Shown here: positions 8,963 through 17,158 of the stretch, one piece after another
Numbering within the stretch: the first letter of the stretch is position 1
Layout of the letters: every line of letters starts with the position of its first letter
Assembly (NCBI RefSeq): GCF_026625725.1
Contig: NZ_CP113060.1
Span: forward strand, 744,001-808,000
Source of the DNA: Pseudomonas sp. SL4(2022)
GTDB taxonomy: Bacteria; Pseudomonadota; Gammaproteobacteria; Pseudomonadales; Pseudomonadaceae
Length of the DNA stretch: 64,000 nucleotides
Direction: 5' to 3'
Notes under the pieces: generated by a model
The model's database searches: none
The model's input: only the letters and a program-made list of their open reading frames with translations
What the model was told of the DNA's origin: nothing
Made by a program: the position numbers and the translations under genes

Positions 8963-9883
8963 ATGCGCCTGCCGCTGGTCTATCACGACGACTACAGCCC
9001 ACCCTTCCCGGCCAACCATCGCTTCCCCATGGAGAAGTTTCGCCTGCTGCACGATCACCTCGTCGCCAGCGGCCTGAGCACCGATGCCGAGCTGCTACGC
9101 CCCGAACTGTGCCCCACCGACGTACTCGCCCTGGCCCACTGCCCGGCTTATATCCAGCGTTTCGCCAGCGGCGAACTGGCCTATGAGGAGCAGCGTCGCC
9201 TCGGTTTGCCGTGGAGCGCCGCCCTGGCCCAGCGCACCATTCGGGCGGTGGGCGGCTCGCTGCTGGCGGCTGAGCAAGCCCTGCAACACGGTCTGGCCTG
9301 CCACCTGGCCGGCGGCACCCACCATGCGCATTACGATCACCCGGCTGGCTTTTGCATCTTCAATGACCTGGCAGTGATCAGTCAGTACCTGCTGGCCAGC
9401 GGCAAGGCCCAGCGCGTGCTGATCTTCGACTGCGACGTGCACCAGGGTGACGGCACCGCGCGCCTGCTGGAGAACACCCCGGAAGCGATCACCGTATCGC
9501 TGCACTGTGAGAAGAATTACCCGGCGCGCAAAGCCGCCAGTGACTGGGATATTCCACTGCCCAACGGTATGGGCGATGACGACTACCTCAAGGTGGTCAA
9601 CGACACCCTCAATTACCTGCTGCCGCTGTATCAACCGGATATCGTGCTGTATGACGCCGGTGTCGACGTGCACCAGCACGACGCCCTCGGCTACCTCAAC
9701 CTGACGGATGCCGGCATCGCCGCCCGTGACGAAGCCTTACTCAACCACTGCCTGGGCCGCGACATCCCGGTGGTCGGGCTGATTGGCGGCGGTTACGACA
9801 AAGACCGTTATGCCCTGGCTAAACGCCACGGCATCCTGCACCACAGCGCCGCCAAGGTCTGGCAGGCACGCGGGTTGGGATAA
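8963..9883 (+). CDS. Histone-deacetylase-family zinc deacylase
   Basis: Member of the HDAC/AcuC/acetylpolyamine amidohydrolase superfamily, 306 residues. The active-site paired histidines are in GGTHHAHYDHPAGFC (His120-His121). Zinc ligands are in FDCDVHQGDGT (Asp158, His160), with a further aspartate in DAGVDVH. The C-terminal glycine-rich loop is GGGYD. Bacterial members remove acyl groups from proteins or small molecules, and the substrate here cannot be read from sequence. The gene is divergent from tesB and lies 56 bp before the beta-lactamase gene in the same direction. Confidence 0.87.
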   Translation: MRLPLVYHDDYSPPFPANHRFPMEKFRLLHDHLVASGLSTDAELLRPELCPTDVLALAHCPAYIQRFASGELAYEEQRRLGLPWSAALAQRTIRAVGGSLLAAEQALQHGLACHLAGGTHHAHYDHPAGFCIFNDLAVISQYLLASGKAQRVLIFDCDVHQGDGTARLLENTPEAITVSLHCEKNYPARKAASDWDIPLPNGMGDDDYLKVVNDTLNYLLPLYQPDIVLYDAGVDVHQHDALGYLNLTDAGIAARDEALLNHCLGRDIPVVGLIGGGYDKDRYALAKRHGILHHSAAKVWQARGLG

Positions 9884-9939
9884 AAAAGCCATCAGCGCTG
9901 TCACATCGCGCATCTTCACCACCAAGGAATTCGCCCAGC

Positions 9940-11100
9940 ATGTACGGAAAATTCAGCCCCCTGCCGGCACTGCTTGCCGCTCTCGCATTCGCTAATGCCG
10001 CGCACGCCGGCGACACATTGCAGTCACGGGTAGACGAAACCATCCGCCCGGTGATGCAGGAATACGGCATCGCTGGCATGGCCGTGGCGATCACCCACAA
10101 CGGCCAGGCGCACTACTTCAACTATGGTGTGGCACGTCTGGACGACCAGCAGCCGGTGAGCAGCGACACCCTGTTTGAAATCGGCTCGCTGAGCAAACCG
10201 CTCACCGCCACCCTCGCCGCCTTGGCGCAAAGTACCGGCAAACTGAGCCTCAGCGACAGCGCCGGCCAGCACTGGCCCGAGCTGCAAGGCAGCCCGCTGG
10301 CACACGCCAGCTTGCTCAACCTCGGCACCTACAGCGCTGGCGGGCTGCCGCTGCAGTTCCCTGACAGCGTGACCGACCCGGCCAGCCTGCTCGCCTATTA
10401 CCGCCAGTGGCAGCCTGAATACGCCGCTGGCAGCCATCGGCGCTATTCCAACCCCAGCATTGGCTTGCTCGGCCATCTCACCGCGCGCAGCATGGGCCAG
10501 CCGTTCCCCACGCTGATGGAGGGCACGCTGTTCCCCGCGCTCGGCATGCCACAAAGCTATATCCAGGTGCCGACGGCGCAGCTGCCGCGCTATGCCTACG
10601 GCTACAGCCAGGACAACCAGCCGCTGCGGGTCACGCCGGGCATGCTCGACGCCGAAGCCTACGGGGTGAAAACCAACGCCCGGGACATGCTGCGCTTTGT
10701 CCAGGCCAACCTTGATCCGGCCAGTCTCACCGAGGATCTGCAACGCGCCATCGCCATCACCCACACCGGTTATTACCGCGTCGGCGAGATGACCCAGGGC
10801 CTCGGCTGGGAGCGTTACCCCTACCCGATCAGCCTGGAACGCCTGCAAGCCGGCAACTCCCCAGCCATGGCTCTGGAGTCGCAACCGGCTAAACGCCTCG
10901 CACCGCCGGAAACAGCGCCAGGCGACAGCCTGTTCAATAAAACCGGCTCAACCCGCGGCTTCGGCGCCTACGCGGTGTTTGTTCCCAGTCAGAACCTCGG
11001 CCTGGTCATGCTGGCCAACAAGAACTACCCCAACGCCGCCCGAATCAAGGCGGCCCACGCCATACTGAGCGCACTGGATACGCATTCCCCCACACATTGA
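9940..11100 (+). CDS. ampC: Class C (AmpC-type) serine beta-lactamase
   Basis: Periplasmic cephalosporinase-type enzyme of 386 residues with a signal peptide ending near AHA (about residue 23). All three class C motifs are present: SLSK (Ser83, Lys86), YSN (Tyr169-Asn171) and KTG (Lys334-Gly336). The family stretch LLNLGTYSAGGLPLQF is also present. Some penicillin-binding or esterase relatives share the first two motifs, but the complete set and length favour a true AmpC. No divergent ampR gene is present, since the upstream neighbour is the HDAC-like gene, so AmpR-dependent induction is not suggested. Confidence 0.87.
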   Translation: MYGKFSPLPALLAALAFANAAHAGDTLQSRVDETIRPVMQEYGIAGMAVAITHNGQAHYFNYGVARLDDQQPVSSDTLFEIGSLSKPLTATLAALAQSTGKLSLSDSAGQHWPELQGSPLAHASLLNLGTYSAGGLPLQFPDSVTDPASLLAYYRQWQPEYAAGSHRRYSNPSIGLLGHLTARSMGQPFPTLMEGTLFPALGMPQSYIQVPTAQLPRYAYGYSQDNQPLRVTPGMLDAEAYGVKTNARDMLRFVQANLDPASLTEDLQRAIAITHTGYYRVGEMTQGLGWERYPYPISLERLQAGNSPAMALESQPAKRLAPPETAPGDSLFNKTGSTRGFGAYAVFVPSQNLGLVMLANKNYPNAARIKAAHAILSALDTHSPTH

Positions 11101-11113
11101 ATGGAGTTCCGTC

Positions 11114-11938
11114 ATGGATGACTCGTTTGCCCTGAACCAAGCCAACTGGAACGAGCGCGCCGCCTTGCATGCGGCGTCGCCCGATTACCAGGTTCAGCTG
11201 TTTATCACCTCGCCCGCGCATTTATCCGAAGTCGTGCGCTTTGATCTGCCGCGCCTTGGCGATATCCACGGCCTGCGCGCGCTGCACCTGCAGTGCCATA
11301 TCGGCACCGACACCCTGTCGCTGGCCCGTCTGGGCGCGCAGATGAGCGGCCTGGATTTCTCCGCCGCCTCATTGGCGCAAGCCAGCAAACTGGCAAGCAG
11401 CTGCGGTGAGCACATCGAATTTGTCGAAGCCTCGGTCTACGACGCCGCCAAGGTGCTCGGGGCGCAATCATTCGACCTGATTTACACCGGCATCGGCGCA
11501 CTGAACTGGCTACCGCAGATCGATGACTGGGCGCGCAATGTCGCCGCCCTGCTAAAACCCGGCGGACGCCTGTTCTTACGTGAAGCCCATCCGGTGCTGA
11601 TGGCGCTCGACGAGGACTGCGAGGACGCCCTGCAGCTTGCCCACCCCTATTTCGAACACAGCGAACCCACCGTCTGGGATAACGAGCACACCTACGTCGA
11701 AACCGACACCCTGCTGACCGCCAGCATCACCCACGAATGGAACCACGGCCTGGGCGAAATCATCACCGCACTGCTGCGTCACGGCATGCGTCTGACGGCA
11801 CTGGAAGAACACACCAGCCTGCCCTGGGAAGCCCTACCGGGTCAGATGAGCCTGGGCGAGGATGGTGAATGGCGGCTGGATAACCAGCCGCAAAGGCTGC
11901 CATTGAGCTATACGCTGCAGGCGGTCAAGGTCGGCTAA
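11114..11938 (+). CDS. Class I SAM-dependent methyltransferase
   Basis: Predicted cytosolic methyltransferase of 274 residues. Motif I is seen as LRALHLQCHIGTDTLSLARLGAQMSGLDFS (about residues 53-82). It is followed by an acidic strand end and a FDLIYTGIGALNWLPQ segment typical of the Rossmann-like fold. The alanine/leucine-rich LLKPGGRLFLREAHP segment matches the post-motif region of many class I enzymes. It starts 13 bp after ampC, so co-transcription is likely. The substrate is unknown. Confidence 0.82.
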   Translation: MDDSFALNQANWNERAALHAASPDYQVQLFITSPAHLSEVVRFDLPRLGDIHGLRALHLQCHIGTDTLSLARLGAQMSGLDFSAASLAQASKLASSCGEHIEFVEASVYDAAKVLGAQSFDLIYTGIGALNWLPQIDDWARNVAALLKPGGRLFLREAHPVLMALDEDCEDALQLAHPYFEHSEPTVWDNEHTYVETDTLLTASITHEWNHGLGEIITALLRHGMRLTALEEHTSLPWEALPGQMSLGEDGEWRLDNQPQRLPLSYTLQAVKVG

Positions 11939-11961
11939 CCCGCCAGATCACGCAAGCACAG

Positions 11962-12016
11962 CGATACCCATAGACCGAAGTCATAGCTGTAACGCAAAGA
12001 CGATTTATGGGTATCG
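11962..12016. repeat. Widely spaced 11-bp perfect inverted repeat
   Basis: CGATACCCATA (11962-11972) and TATGGGTATCG (12006-12016) are perfect inverted copies 33 bp apart. They lie between the methyltransferase stop and the convergent AT-rich nucleotidyltransferase. They could be a long-loop hairpin acting as a terminator, or a relic at the border of acquired DNA. Confidence 0.5.
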
Positions 12017-12028
12017 AAATACTTAGTC

Positions 12029-12634
12029 TTAAAGACATGGTAGAACTTTGACTCTTGGCCAGCGCTCAGAAAAACGCTTATCAGCAACGCGCTCCTCGTA
12101 AACCTCACGCGGAACGCGCTCTGGATTCCAGCGAATCACCATTTCAAAAAGATCGATAAGGCCATGAGGTGAAATAACCTCAATCTTTCCTGATGTCGTA
12201 AGCGTAACGCCTACGCATGTAGCCACCTCAGGCCATGAAGCTACGCCTTCTGCTAGAGAACGAAACGGCATCATTTTTTTACCGGGATGAGGCCGAATCC
12301 AAGTATGAACCGCCGCCTGGTTAACTACATCCCAAGCAAACTCAGGCTCGGACAAGTCCAACTGCAATGTTAAGGACTGCTCCAACTCCAGAGAAAGATC
12401 GTTTGCGTCATAAAAGACGACATCTATGTCATCGGACTTGGTTGCCACTTCAAAACCGTGCAGGTGATCCCAAACAAGATTACGAATCGCGCCCGCACCT
12501 ATACACCAAGAGCTCAGGTTCAACCGCCTAACTGCCTTCAGTGCAGTAATGGTCACTTCTGATTTGGCCACGATAGAAATCAGCCTCTCCTCAAGCAAAA
12601 TTTCACCCGCACGGTTAATCAAGTCCAGCAACAC
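12029..12634 (-). CDS. Nucleotidyltransferase-like protein (DUF925 / NTP_transf_6 type)
   Basis: 201 residues resembling the DUF925 nucleotidyltransferase family: WCIGAGAIRNLVWDHLHGF near residue 43, then an acidic KSDDIDVVFYDA segment. The latter fits the two metal-binding aspartates of the pol-beta fold. The biological substrate is unknown for this family. The GTG start lies nine bases after the stop of the upstream aminotransferase, with only a weak AGG before it, so translation may be coupled. Base composition is clearly more AT-rich than its neighbours, which suggests recent acquisition. Confidence 0.72.
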   Translation of the reverse strand: MLLDLINRAGEILLEERLISIVAKSEVTITALKAVRRLNLSSWCIGAGAIRNLVWDHLHGFEVATKSDDIDVVFYDANDLSLELEQSLTLQLDLSEPEFAWDVVNQAAVHTWIRPHPGKKMMPFRSLAEGVASWPEVATCVGVTLTTSGKIEVISPHGLIDLFEMVIRWNPERVPREVYEERVADKRFSERWPRVKVLPCL

Positions 12635-12643
12635 CTATTTATT

Positions 12644-13780
12644 TCAACTACCCGCCAACACCTTATCCAGCGCCTGCTCAAGGGTCGCCACGGTGCGCTC
12701 GATATTGCCCAGTTTGTCCAACCCGAACAGGCCCAGGCGGAAGGTCTGGAAATCCGCTGGTTCATCGCACTGCAACGGCACGCCCGCTGCGATCTGCAGG
12801 CCCTGGGCAGCGAATTTGCTGCCGTTCTTGATGCTCGCGTCGGTGGTGTAGCACACCACCACGCCGGGAGCCTCGAAGCCTTCGGCGGCCACGCTTTTGA
12901 AGCCTTTGCGGGCGAGCAAGGCGCGCACCCGCTCACCGAGTTCCTGCTGTTGCTCGCGCACCTTAGCGAAACCAATGGCTTCGGCCTCGCGCATGGCATC
13001 GCGAAAACGCGCCAGGGCATCGCTGGGCATGGTGGCGTGGTAGGCGTGGCCGCCCTGCTCGTAGGCCTGCATGATCTGCAACCATTTCTTCAGGTCGCAG
13101 GCAAAACTGGTGCTTTGCGTGGCTTCGACGCGGGCCTGGGCGGCTTCGCTGAGCATCACCAGGGCGCAGCACGGCGAAGCGCTCCAGCCTTTTTGCGGCG
13201 CGCTGATCAGCACGTCCACGCCGCAGGCCTGCATGTCCACCCAGAGGGTGCCGGAGGCGATGCAATCGAGCACAAACAGGCCGCCGACCGCATGCACAGC
13301 ATCCGCCACGGCGCGCAGGTAGCCATCTGGCAGAATCATGCCGGAAGAGGTCTCCACGTGCGGGGCGAACACCACCTGCGGTTTTTCCAAGGCGATCACC
13401 GCCAGCACATCCGCCAGCCGGGGCGGAGTGAACGCCGCCTGGCTGCCATCAGCAACTGGGCGCGCCTTGAGCACAATAGACTCAGAGGGGATCTGCCCCA
13501 TCTCAAAAATCTGCGTCCAGCGGTAGCTGAACCAGCCGTTGCGCAGCACCAGGCACTTCTGCCCGGTGGCCAACTGGCGCGCCACGGCCTCCATGCCATA
13601 AGTTCCGCTACCGGGCACGATGGCCACGGCATGGGCGTTGTAAACCTGCTTCAGGGTGCTGGAAATCTCCTTCATCACGCCCTGAAACGACTGCGACATA
13701 TGGTTGAGAGAGCGGTCGGTGTAGACCACCGAATATTCGATCAGGCCGTCGGGGTCGATGCTGGGGTAGAGGTCAGACAT
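12644..13780 (-). CDS. Class V PLP-dependent aminotransferase (alanine-glyoxylate/serine-pyruvate type)
   Basis: 378-residue fold-type I PLP enzyme. The Schiff-base lysine is in SAPQKGWSASPCCA (about residue 197), the phosphate-binding loop is PGSGTYGMEAVARQ, and the cofactor-pyridine aspartate is in VLDCIASG. The closest family is alanine-glyoxylate / 2-aminoethylphosphonate-type aminotransferases. No phosphonate genes are adjacent, so I keep the broader name. It is divergent from the flavoprotein gene, and the nucleotidyltransferase gene follows nine bases after its stop. Confidence 0.85.
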   Translation of the reverse strand: MSDLYPSIDPDGLIEYSVVYTDRSLNHMSQSFQGVMKEISSTLKQVYNAHAVAIVPGSGTYGMEAVARQLATGQKCLVLRNGWFSYRWTQIFEMGQIPSESIVLKARPVADGSQAAFTPPRLADVLAVIALEKPQVVFAPHVETSSGMILPDGYLRAVADAVHAVGGLFVLDCIASGTLWVDMQACGVDVLISAPQKGWSASPCCALVMLSEAAQARVEATQSTSFACDLKKWLQIMQAYEQGGHAYHATMPSDALARFRDAMREAEAIGFAKVREQQQELGERVRALLARKGFKSVAAEGFEAPGVVVCYTTDASIKNGSKFAAQGLQIAAGVPLQCDEPADFQTFRLGLFGLDKLGNIERTVATLEQALDKVLAGS

Positions 13781-13894
13781 AAAGGGGCTCCGGTCAGAAA
13801 TTCACCCCGCGACCCTGCCCGAAGCCGGGGCAAATGACAAGGCGCACGCGGCCTCGGTTAGAATGCACGCCCTTAATTCCCGCCCGATATCGCC

Positions 13895-15136
13895 ATGACC
13901 GACAACCACCAACCACCTGCCTCTCGCGTTGCCATTATCGGCGGCGGCCCCGCCGGGCTAATGGCGGCCGAAGTGCTGGCCCTGGGCGGTGTGCAGGTCG
14001 ACCTTTACGACGGCATGCCTTCGGTGGGGCGCAAGTTCCTCCTGGCCGGGGTCGGCGGGATGAATATCACCCATGCCGAAGCCAAGCCGGCCTTTGTGGC
14101 CCGCTATGGCGCGCGCCAGGCAGAAGTGACCGAGCTGCTGCAGGACTTCGATGCCGAGGCCCTGCGCGCCTGGATTCACGACCTTGGCATCGACACTTTT
14201 GTCGGCACCTCGGGCCGGGTCTTCCCCACCGACATGAAAGCCGCGCCGCTGCTGCGCGCCTGGCTCAAGCGCCTGCGTGAACTGGGCATGTACATCCACA
14301 CCCGCCATCGTTGGCTAGGCTGGGATGATCAGGGCGCGTTGCGGATCGTCTCGCCTGCCGGCGAGCACCTGATCAAAGCGGACGCCACCCTGCTGGCTCT
14401 GGGAGGCGCCAGCTGGGCACGACTGGGCTCGGATGGCGCCTGGGTCAGTCTGTTGCAAGACCGCGGCGTAACGATCGCGCCCTTGCAGGCCAGCAACTGC
14501 GGCTTCGATGTAACGGCCTGGAGCGCGTTTCTGCGCGACAAGTTCGCCGGCGCGCCGCTGAAGAACGTCAGCCTCAGCCTACCCGGAGAAACACCGCGCC
14601 TGGGCGAGTGTGTGCTTACCACCAGCGGCCTCGAAGGCAGCCTGGTCTACGCCCTGTCGGCAGCTATTCGTGAAACGATCAACCAGCACGGCAGCGCCAC
14701 CGTACACCTTGATCTGTTACCACAAACGCCGCTGAGCAAATTGCAGGTGGCCCTGAGCAAACCGCGCGGGTCGCAGTCCATGGCCAAACACCTGCACCGC
14801 CAGGCCGGGATCGACGGGGCCAAAGCGGCGCTGCTGCGGGAACTGGCCAGCGCCGCAGCCTTCAATGATCCGGCACAGCTGGCCAGTGCAATCAAGGCCC
14901 TGCCGATCCCCCTGGTACGTCCACGGCCATTGGATGAAGCCATCAGCACAGCCGGAGGCGTGCCGTTCGAACAGATGGACGGCCAGCTGATGCTCAAGGC
15001 CTTGCCTGGCACCTTCTGCGCCGGGGAAATGCTTGACTGGGAAGCGCCCACCGGCGGCTATCTGCTGACCACCTGCTTTGCCAGTGGCCGCCGCGCTGCC
15101 CAGGGCATGCTCAACTGGCTGTCACACCACAGATAA
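13895..15136 (+). CDS. HI0933/TIGR03862-type flavoprotein
   Basis: 413-residue FAD-dependent protein. The N-terminal dinucleotide fold is VAIIGGGPAGLMAAEVLALGGVQVDLYD, followed by the family signature GRKFLLAGVGGMNITH. The C-terminal FAD motif is GTFCAGEMLDWEAPTGGYLLTTCFASGR. Relatives are annotated as NAD(P)/FAD-dependent oxidoreductases of unknown physiological role. It is a single gene with a short 5' gap to the divergent aminotransferase. Confidence 0.85.
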   Translation: MTDNHQPPASRVAIIGGGPAGLMAAEVLALGGVQVDLYDGMPSVGRKFLLAGVGGMNITHAEAKPAFVARYGARQAEVTELLQDFDAEALRAWIHDLGIDTFVGTSGRVFPTDMKAAPLLRAWLKRLRELGMYIHTRHRWLGWDDQGALRIVSPAGEHLIKADATLLALGGASWARLGSDGAWVSLLQDRGVTIAPLQASNCGFDVTAWSAFLRDKFAGAPLKNVSLSLPGETPRLGECVLTTSGLEGSLVYALSAAIRETINQHGSATVHLDLLPQTPLSKLQVALSKPRGSQSMAKHLHRQAGIDGAKAALLRELASAAAFNDPAQLASAIKALPIPLVRPRPLDEAISTAGGVPFEQMDGQLMLKALPGTFCAGEMLDWEAPTGGYLLTTCFASGRRAAQGMLNWLSHHR

Positions 15137-15222
15137 GCCCCCACGCCGCACGTCAAGCGACTATGCTTTGGAAAAACCGTCATAGAGCGGTGATCTTCCA
15201 CGCGCATAGGTACTCTCCAGCC

Positions 15223-16224
15223 GTGATTCCACTAGTGGTCTGCGACGACTCGAATATGGCGCGCAAGCAGTTGATTCGCGCCCTGCCACCCGAATGGCCG
15301 GTGACCATCAGCCAGGCTGCCAACGGTCAGGAGGCCCTGGCCGCCCTGCGCCAGGGGCTGGGCCAGGTGATGCTGCTGGACCTGACCATGCCAGTGTTGG
15401 ACGGCTATGAAACCCTCGCCGCCATGCGCGCCGAGGGCCTGGCCTGCAAAGTGGTGGTGGTGTCCGGCGACGTTCAGGACGAAGCCGTACGCCGGGTCAA
15501 GGAACTCGGCGCACTGGCCTTTATCAAGAAACCCGCCGACCCCGATACGCTGCGCAGCACCCTGCTCGAACTCGGCCTGTTCGACCCCAAGGCCACCCCC
15601 ACCGCCCTCGCCCAGGCCGCCGTACTGGATGAGTTGAAGGTCAACTTCCGCGATGCCCTGCGCGAGGTCACCAACGTCGCCATGGGCCGCGCCGCCGCTT
15701 TACTGGCCAAGGTGCTGCACGTATTTGTGCAATTGCCGGTGCCGCAGGTGAACATCTTCGAGGTCAGTGAGCTGCACATGACCCTTACCGATGCCATGCG
15801 CGGTGAACGCCTGAGCGCGGTGTGCCAGGGCTTTATCGGTGATGGCATTGCTGGCGAGGCGCTGCTGCTGTTCCATGATTCGGAAGTGGCCGACATGGCG
15901 AAACTGCTGGGCTGGCAACCCAAGGACGACACCCAGACCTCGGAAATGCTGCTGGACCTGGCCAGCATCCTCACCGGTGCCTGCCTGGCCGGGATTGCCG
16001 AGCAGATTGATGTGCGTTTTTCTCAGGGCCACCCGCAATTGCTGGGCCAGCATTCATCCATCGAGCGGCTGATTCACCTCAACCAACGACGCTGGCGCAA
16101 GACGCTGGCCATTGAAGTGAGCTACAGCCTGGAAGCCCACAGCATTCACTTCGACCTCTTGCTGCTGTTTACCGAAGATTCGATCAAACGCCTGACTAAC
16201 AAGCTCAACTACCTGATGAGTTAA
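15223..16224 (+). CDS. Response regulator: REC domain fused to a CheX/CheC-like phosphatase domain
   Basis: Two-part signalling protein. The N-terminal receiver has paired acidic residues (VVCDDSN), the phospho-acceptor Asp in MLLDLTMPVLDG, VSGD and the conserved lysine in FIKKP. The C-terminal half looks like CheC/CheX. DALREVTN gives the D-x3-E-x2-N phosphatase signature, while the second candidate helix (SEMLLDLASILTG) lacks it, so only one catalytic site is seen. I prefer the GTG at 15223 (VIPLVVCDDS, 333 residues) to an ATG at 15163, because receivers start almost at the first strand. The PAS gene follows at 3 bp. Confidence 0.8.
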   Translation: MIPLVVCDDSNMARKQLIRALPPEWPVTISQAANGQEALAALRQGLGQVMLLDLTMPVLDGYETLAAMRAEGLACKVVVVSGDVQDEAVRRVKELGALAFIKKPADPDTLRSTLLELGLFDPKATPTALAQAAVLDELKVNFRDALREVTNVAMGRAAALLAKVLHVFVQLPVPQVNIFEVSELHMTLTDAMRGERLSAVCQGFIGDGIAGEALLLFHDSEVADMAKLLGWQPKDDTQTSEMLLDLASILTGACLAGIAEQIDVRFSQGHPQLLGQHSSIERLIHLNQRRWRKTLAIEVSYSLEAHSIHFDLLLLFTEDSIKRLTNKLNYLMS

Positions 16225-16227
16225 GCC

Positions 16228-16683
16228 ATGCCTGCACAGATAGATATCAAAGAGGTTCACTGGCTGCTCGATATCGTGCAGTGCATTGATGTCGGGGTGA
16301 TCGTGCTCGACCGCCAATACCGGGTTGAGGTGTGGAACAGCTTTATGGAAAACCATTCCGGCATGGGCCCGGACGAGGTGCACGGCAAAACCCTGTTCAG
16401 CCTGTTCAGTGAAATCGACGAAGCCTGGCTGCGGCGCAAGGTCGATACCGTCGTGGCACTGGGCACCCGCGCCTTCAGCCTGTGGGAACAACATCCCTAC
16501 CTGATGCACTTCAAGAACTACCAGCCGATCACCGGCCAGGAAGACTTTATGTACCAGAACGTCACCCTGCTGCCACTGGGCGGCTCGGGCAACGCAGTGG
16601 AACACATCTGTGTGGTGATCTATGACATGACGGCCGCTGCCACCCACAAGAAGCAGCTGGAAGCAGCGCAGGCCAGCCGCTAA
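16228..16683 (+). CDS. PAS-domain protein partnering the REC-CheX regulator
   Basis: 151-residue protein that is essentially one PAS fold: DVGVIVLDRQYRVEVWNSFMENHSGMGPDEVHGKTLFSLF, then strands through MTAAATHKKQLE. There is no kinase, GGDEF or HTH domain. It starts three bases after the REC-CheX gene, so the pair is almost certainly co-transcribed. It may act as the sensory input or scaffold for that regulator; this role is inferred from the arrangement. No histidine kinase is encoded nearby. Confidence 0.78.
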   Translation: MPAQIDIKEVHWLLDIVQCIDVGVIVLDRQYRVEVWNSFMENHSGMGPDEVHGKTLFSLFSEIDEAWLRRKVDTVVALGTRAFSLWEQHPYLMHFKNYQPITGQEDFMYQNVTLLPLGGSGNAVEHICVVIYDMTAAATHKKQLEAAQASR

Positions 16684-16762
16684 TCTCTACTCGCCAGGCT
16701 CCGGCAGAGGGCCGGCCCAACCGTATTAGCCTGCTCGACACCACTCGCGCAGGAACCATCCG

Positions 16763-17125
16763 ATGTTGCACAGCGTTGAACTGAAAACCTTCGTACCCGC
16801 CCGCGACTTCGCCGTGAGCCAGGCGTTCTACCAGGCTCTGGGTTTCAAACCCGGCTGGGTCGGCGATGACCTGGCTTATTTCAGCCACGGCGAACACTGC
16901 GCTTTTTTGCTGCAGAATTTCTACATCAAGGAGCAGGCGGATAACTTCGTCATGCACCTGCTGGTGGAAGACGTCGAGGCCTGGTGGCAGAAGGTGCTGG
17001 ATGAGCAGCTGGTCGAGCGCTTCGGCGTGCGTCTGGTGCAGCCCCAGGATCAGCCCTGGGGCATGCGCGACTTTGTGATCATCGACCCCAGCGGCGTGCT
17101 CTGGCGGATTGCACAGAACAGTTAG
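16763..17125 (+). CDS. VOC-family (glyoxalase/bleomycin-resistance fold) protein
   Basis: 120-residue single-domain member of the vicinal oxygen chelate superfamily, with beta-alpha-beta-beta-beta repeats. The opening is HSVELKTFVPARDFAVSQAFYQALGFKPGWVGDDLAYF and the end is WGMRDFVIIDPSGVLWRIAQ. Members include glyoxalases, dioxygenases and antibiotic-binding proteins, and the substrate here is not evident. The ATG follows CAGGAACC. Confidence 0.8.
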   Translation: MLHSVELKTFVPARDFAVSQAFYQALGFKPGWVGDDLAYFSHGEHCAFLLQNFYIKEQADNFVMHLLVEDVEAWWQKVLDEQLVERFGVRLVQPQDQPWGMRDFVIIDPSGVLWRIAQNS

Positions 17126-17133
17126 CCCCAGCA

Positions 17134-17157
17134 GTGGACAGGCTTCGCGTTGTCCAC
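17134..17157. terminator. Short palindrome between convergent VOC and rhlE genes
   Basis: GTGGACA and TGTCCAC pair across a ten-base loop. The wider sequence (GTGGACAGGCTTCGCGTTGT...CACCCTA) resembles Pseudomonas REP-type palindromes. It fills the 33-bp gap between the two convergent genes and could stop transcription from both sides, although it lacks a U tract. Confidence 0.45.
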
Positions 17158-17158
17158 C

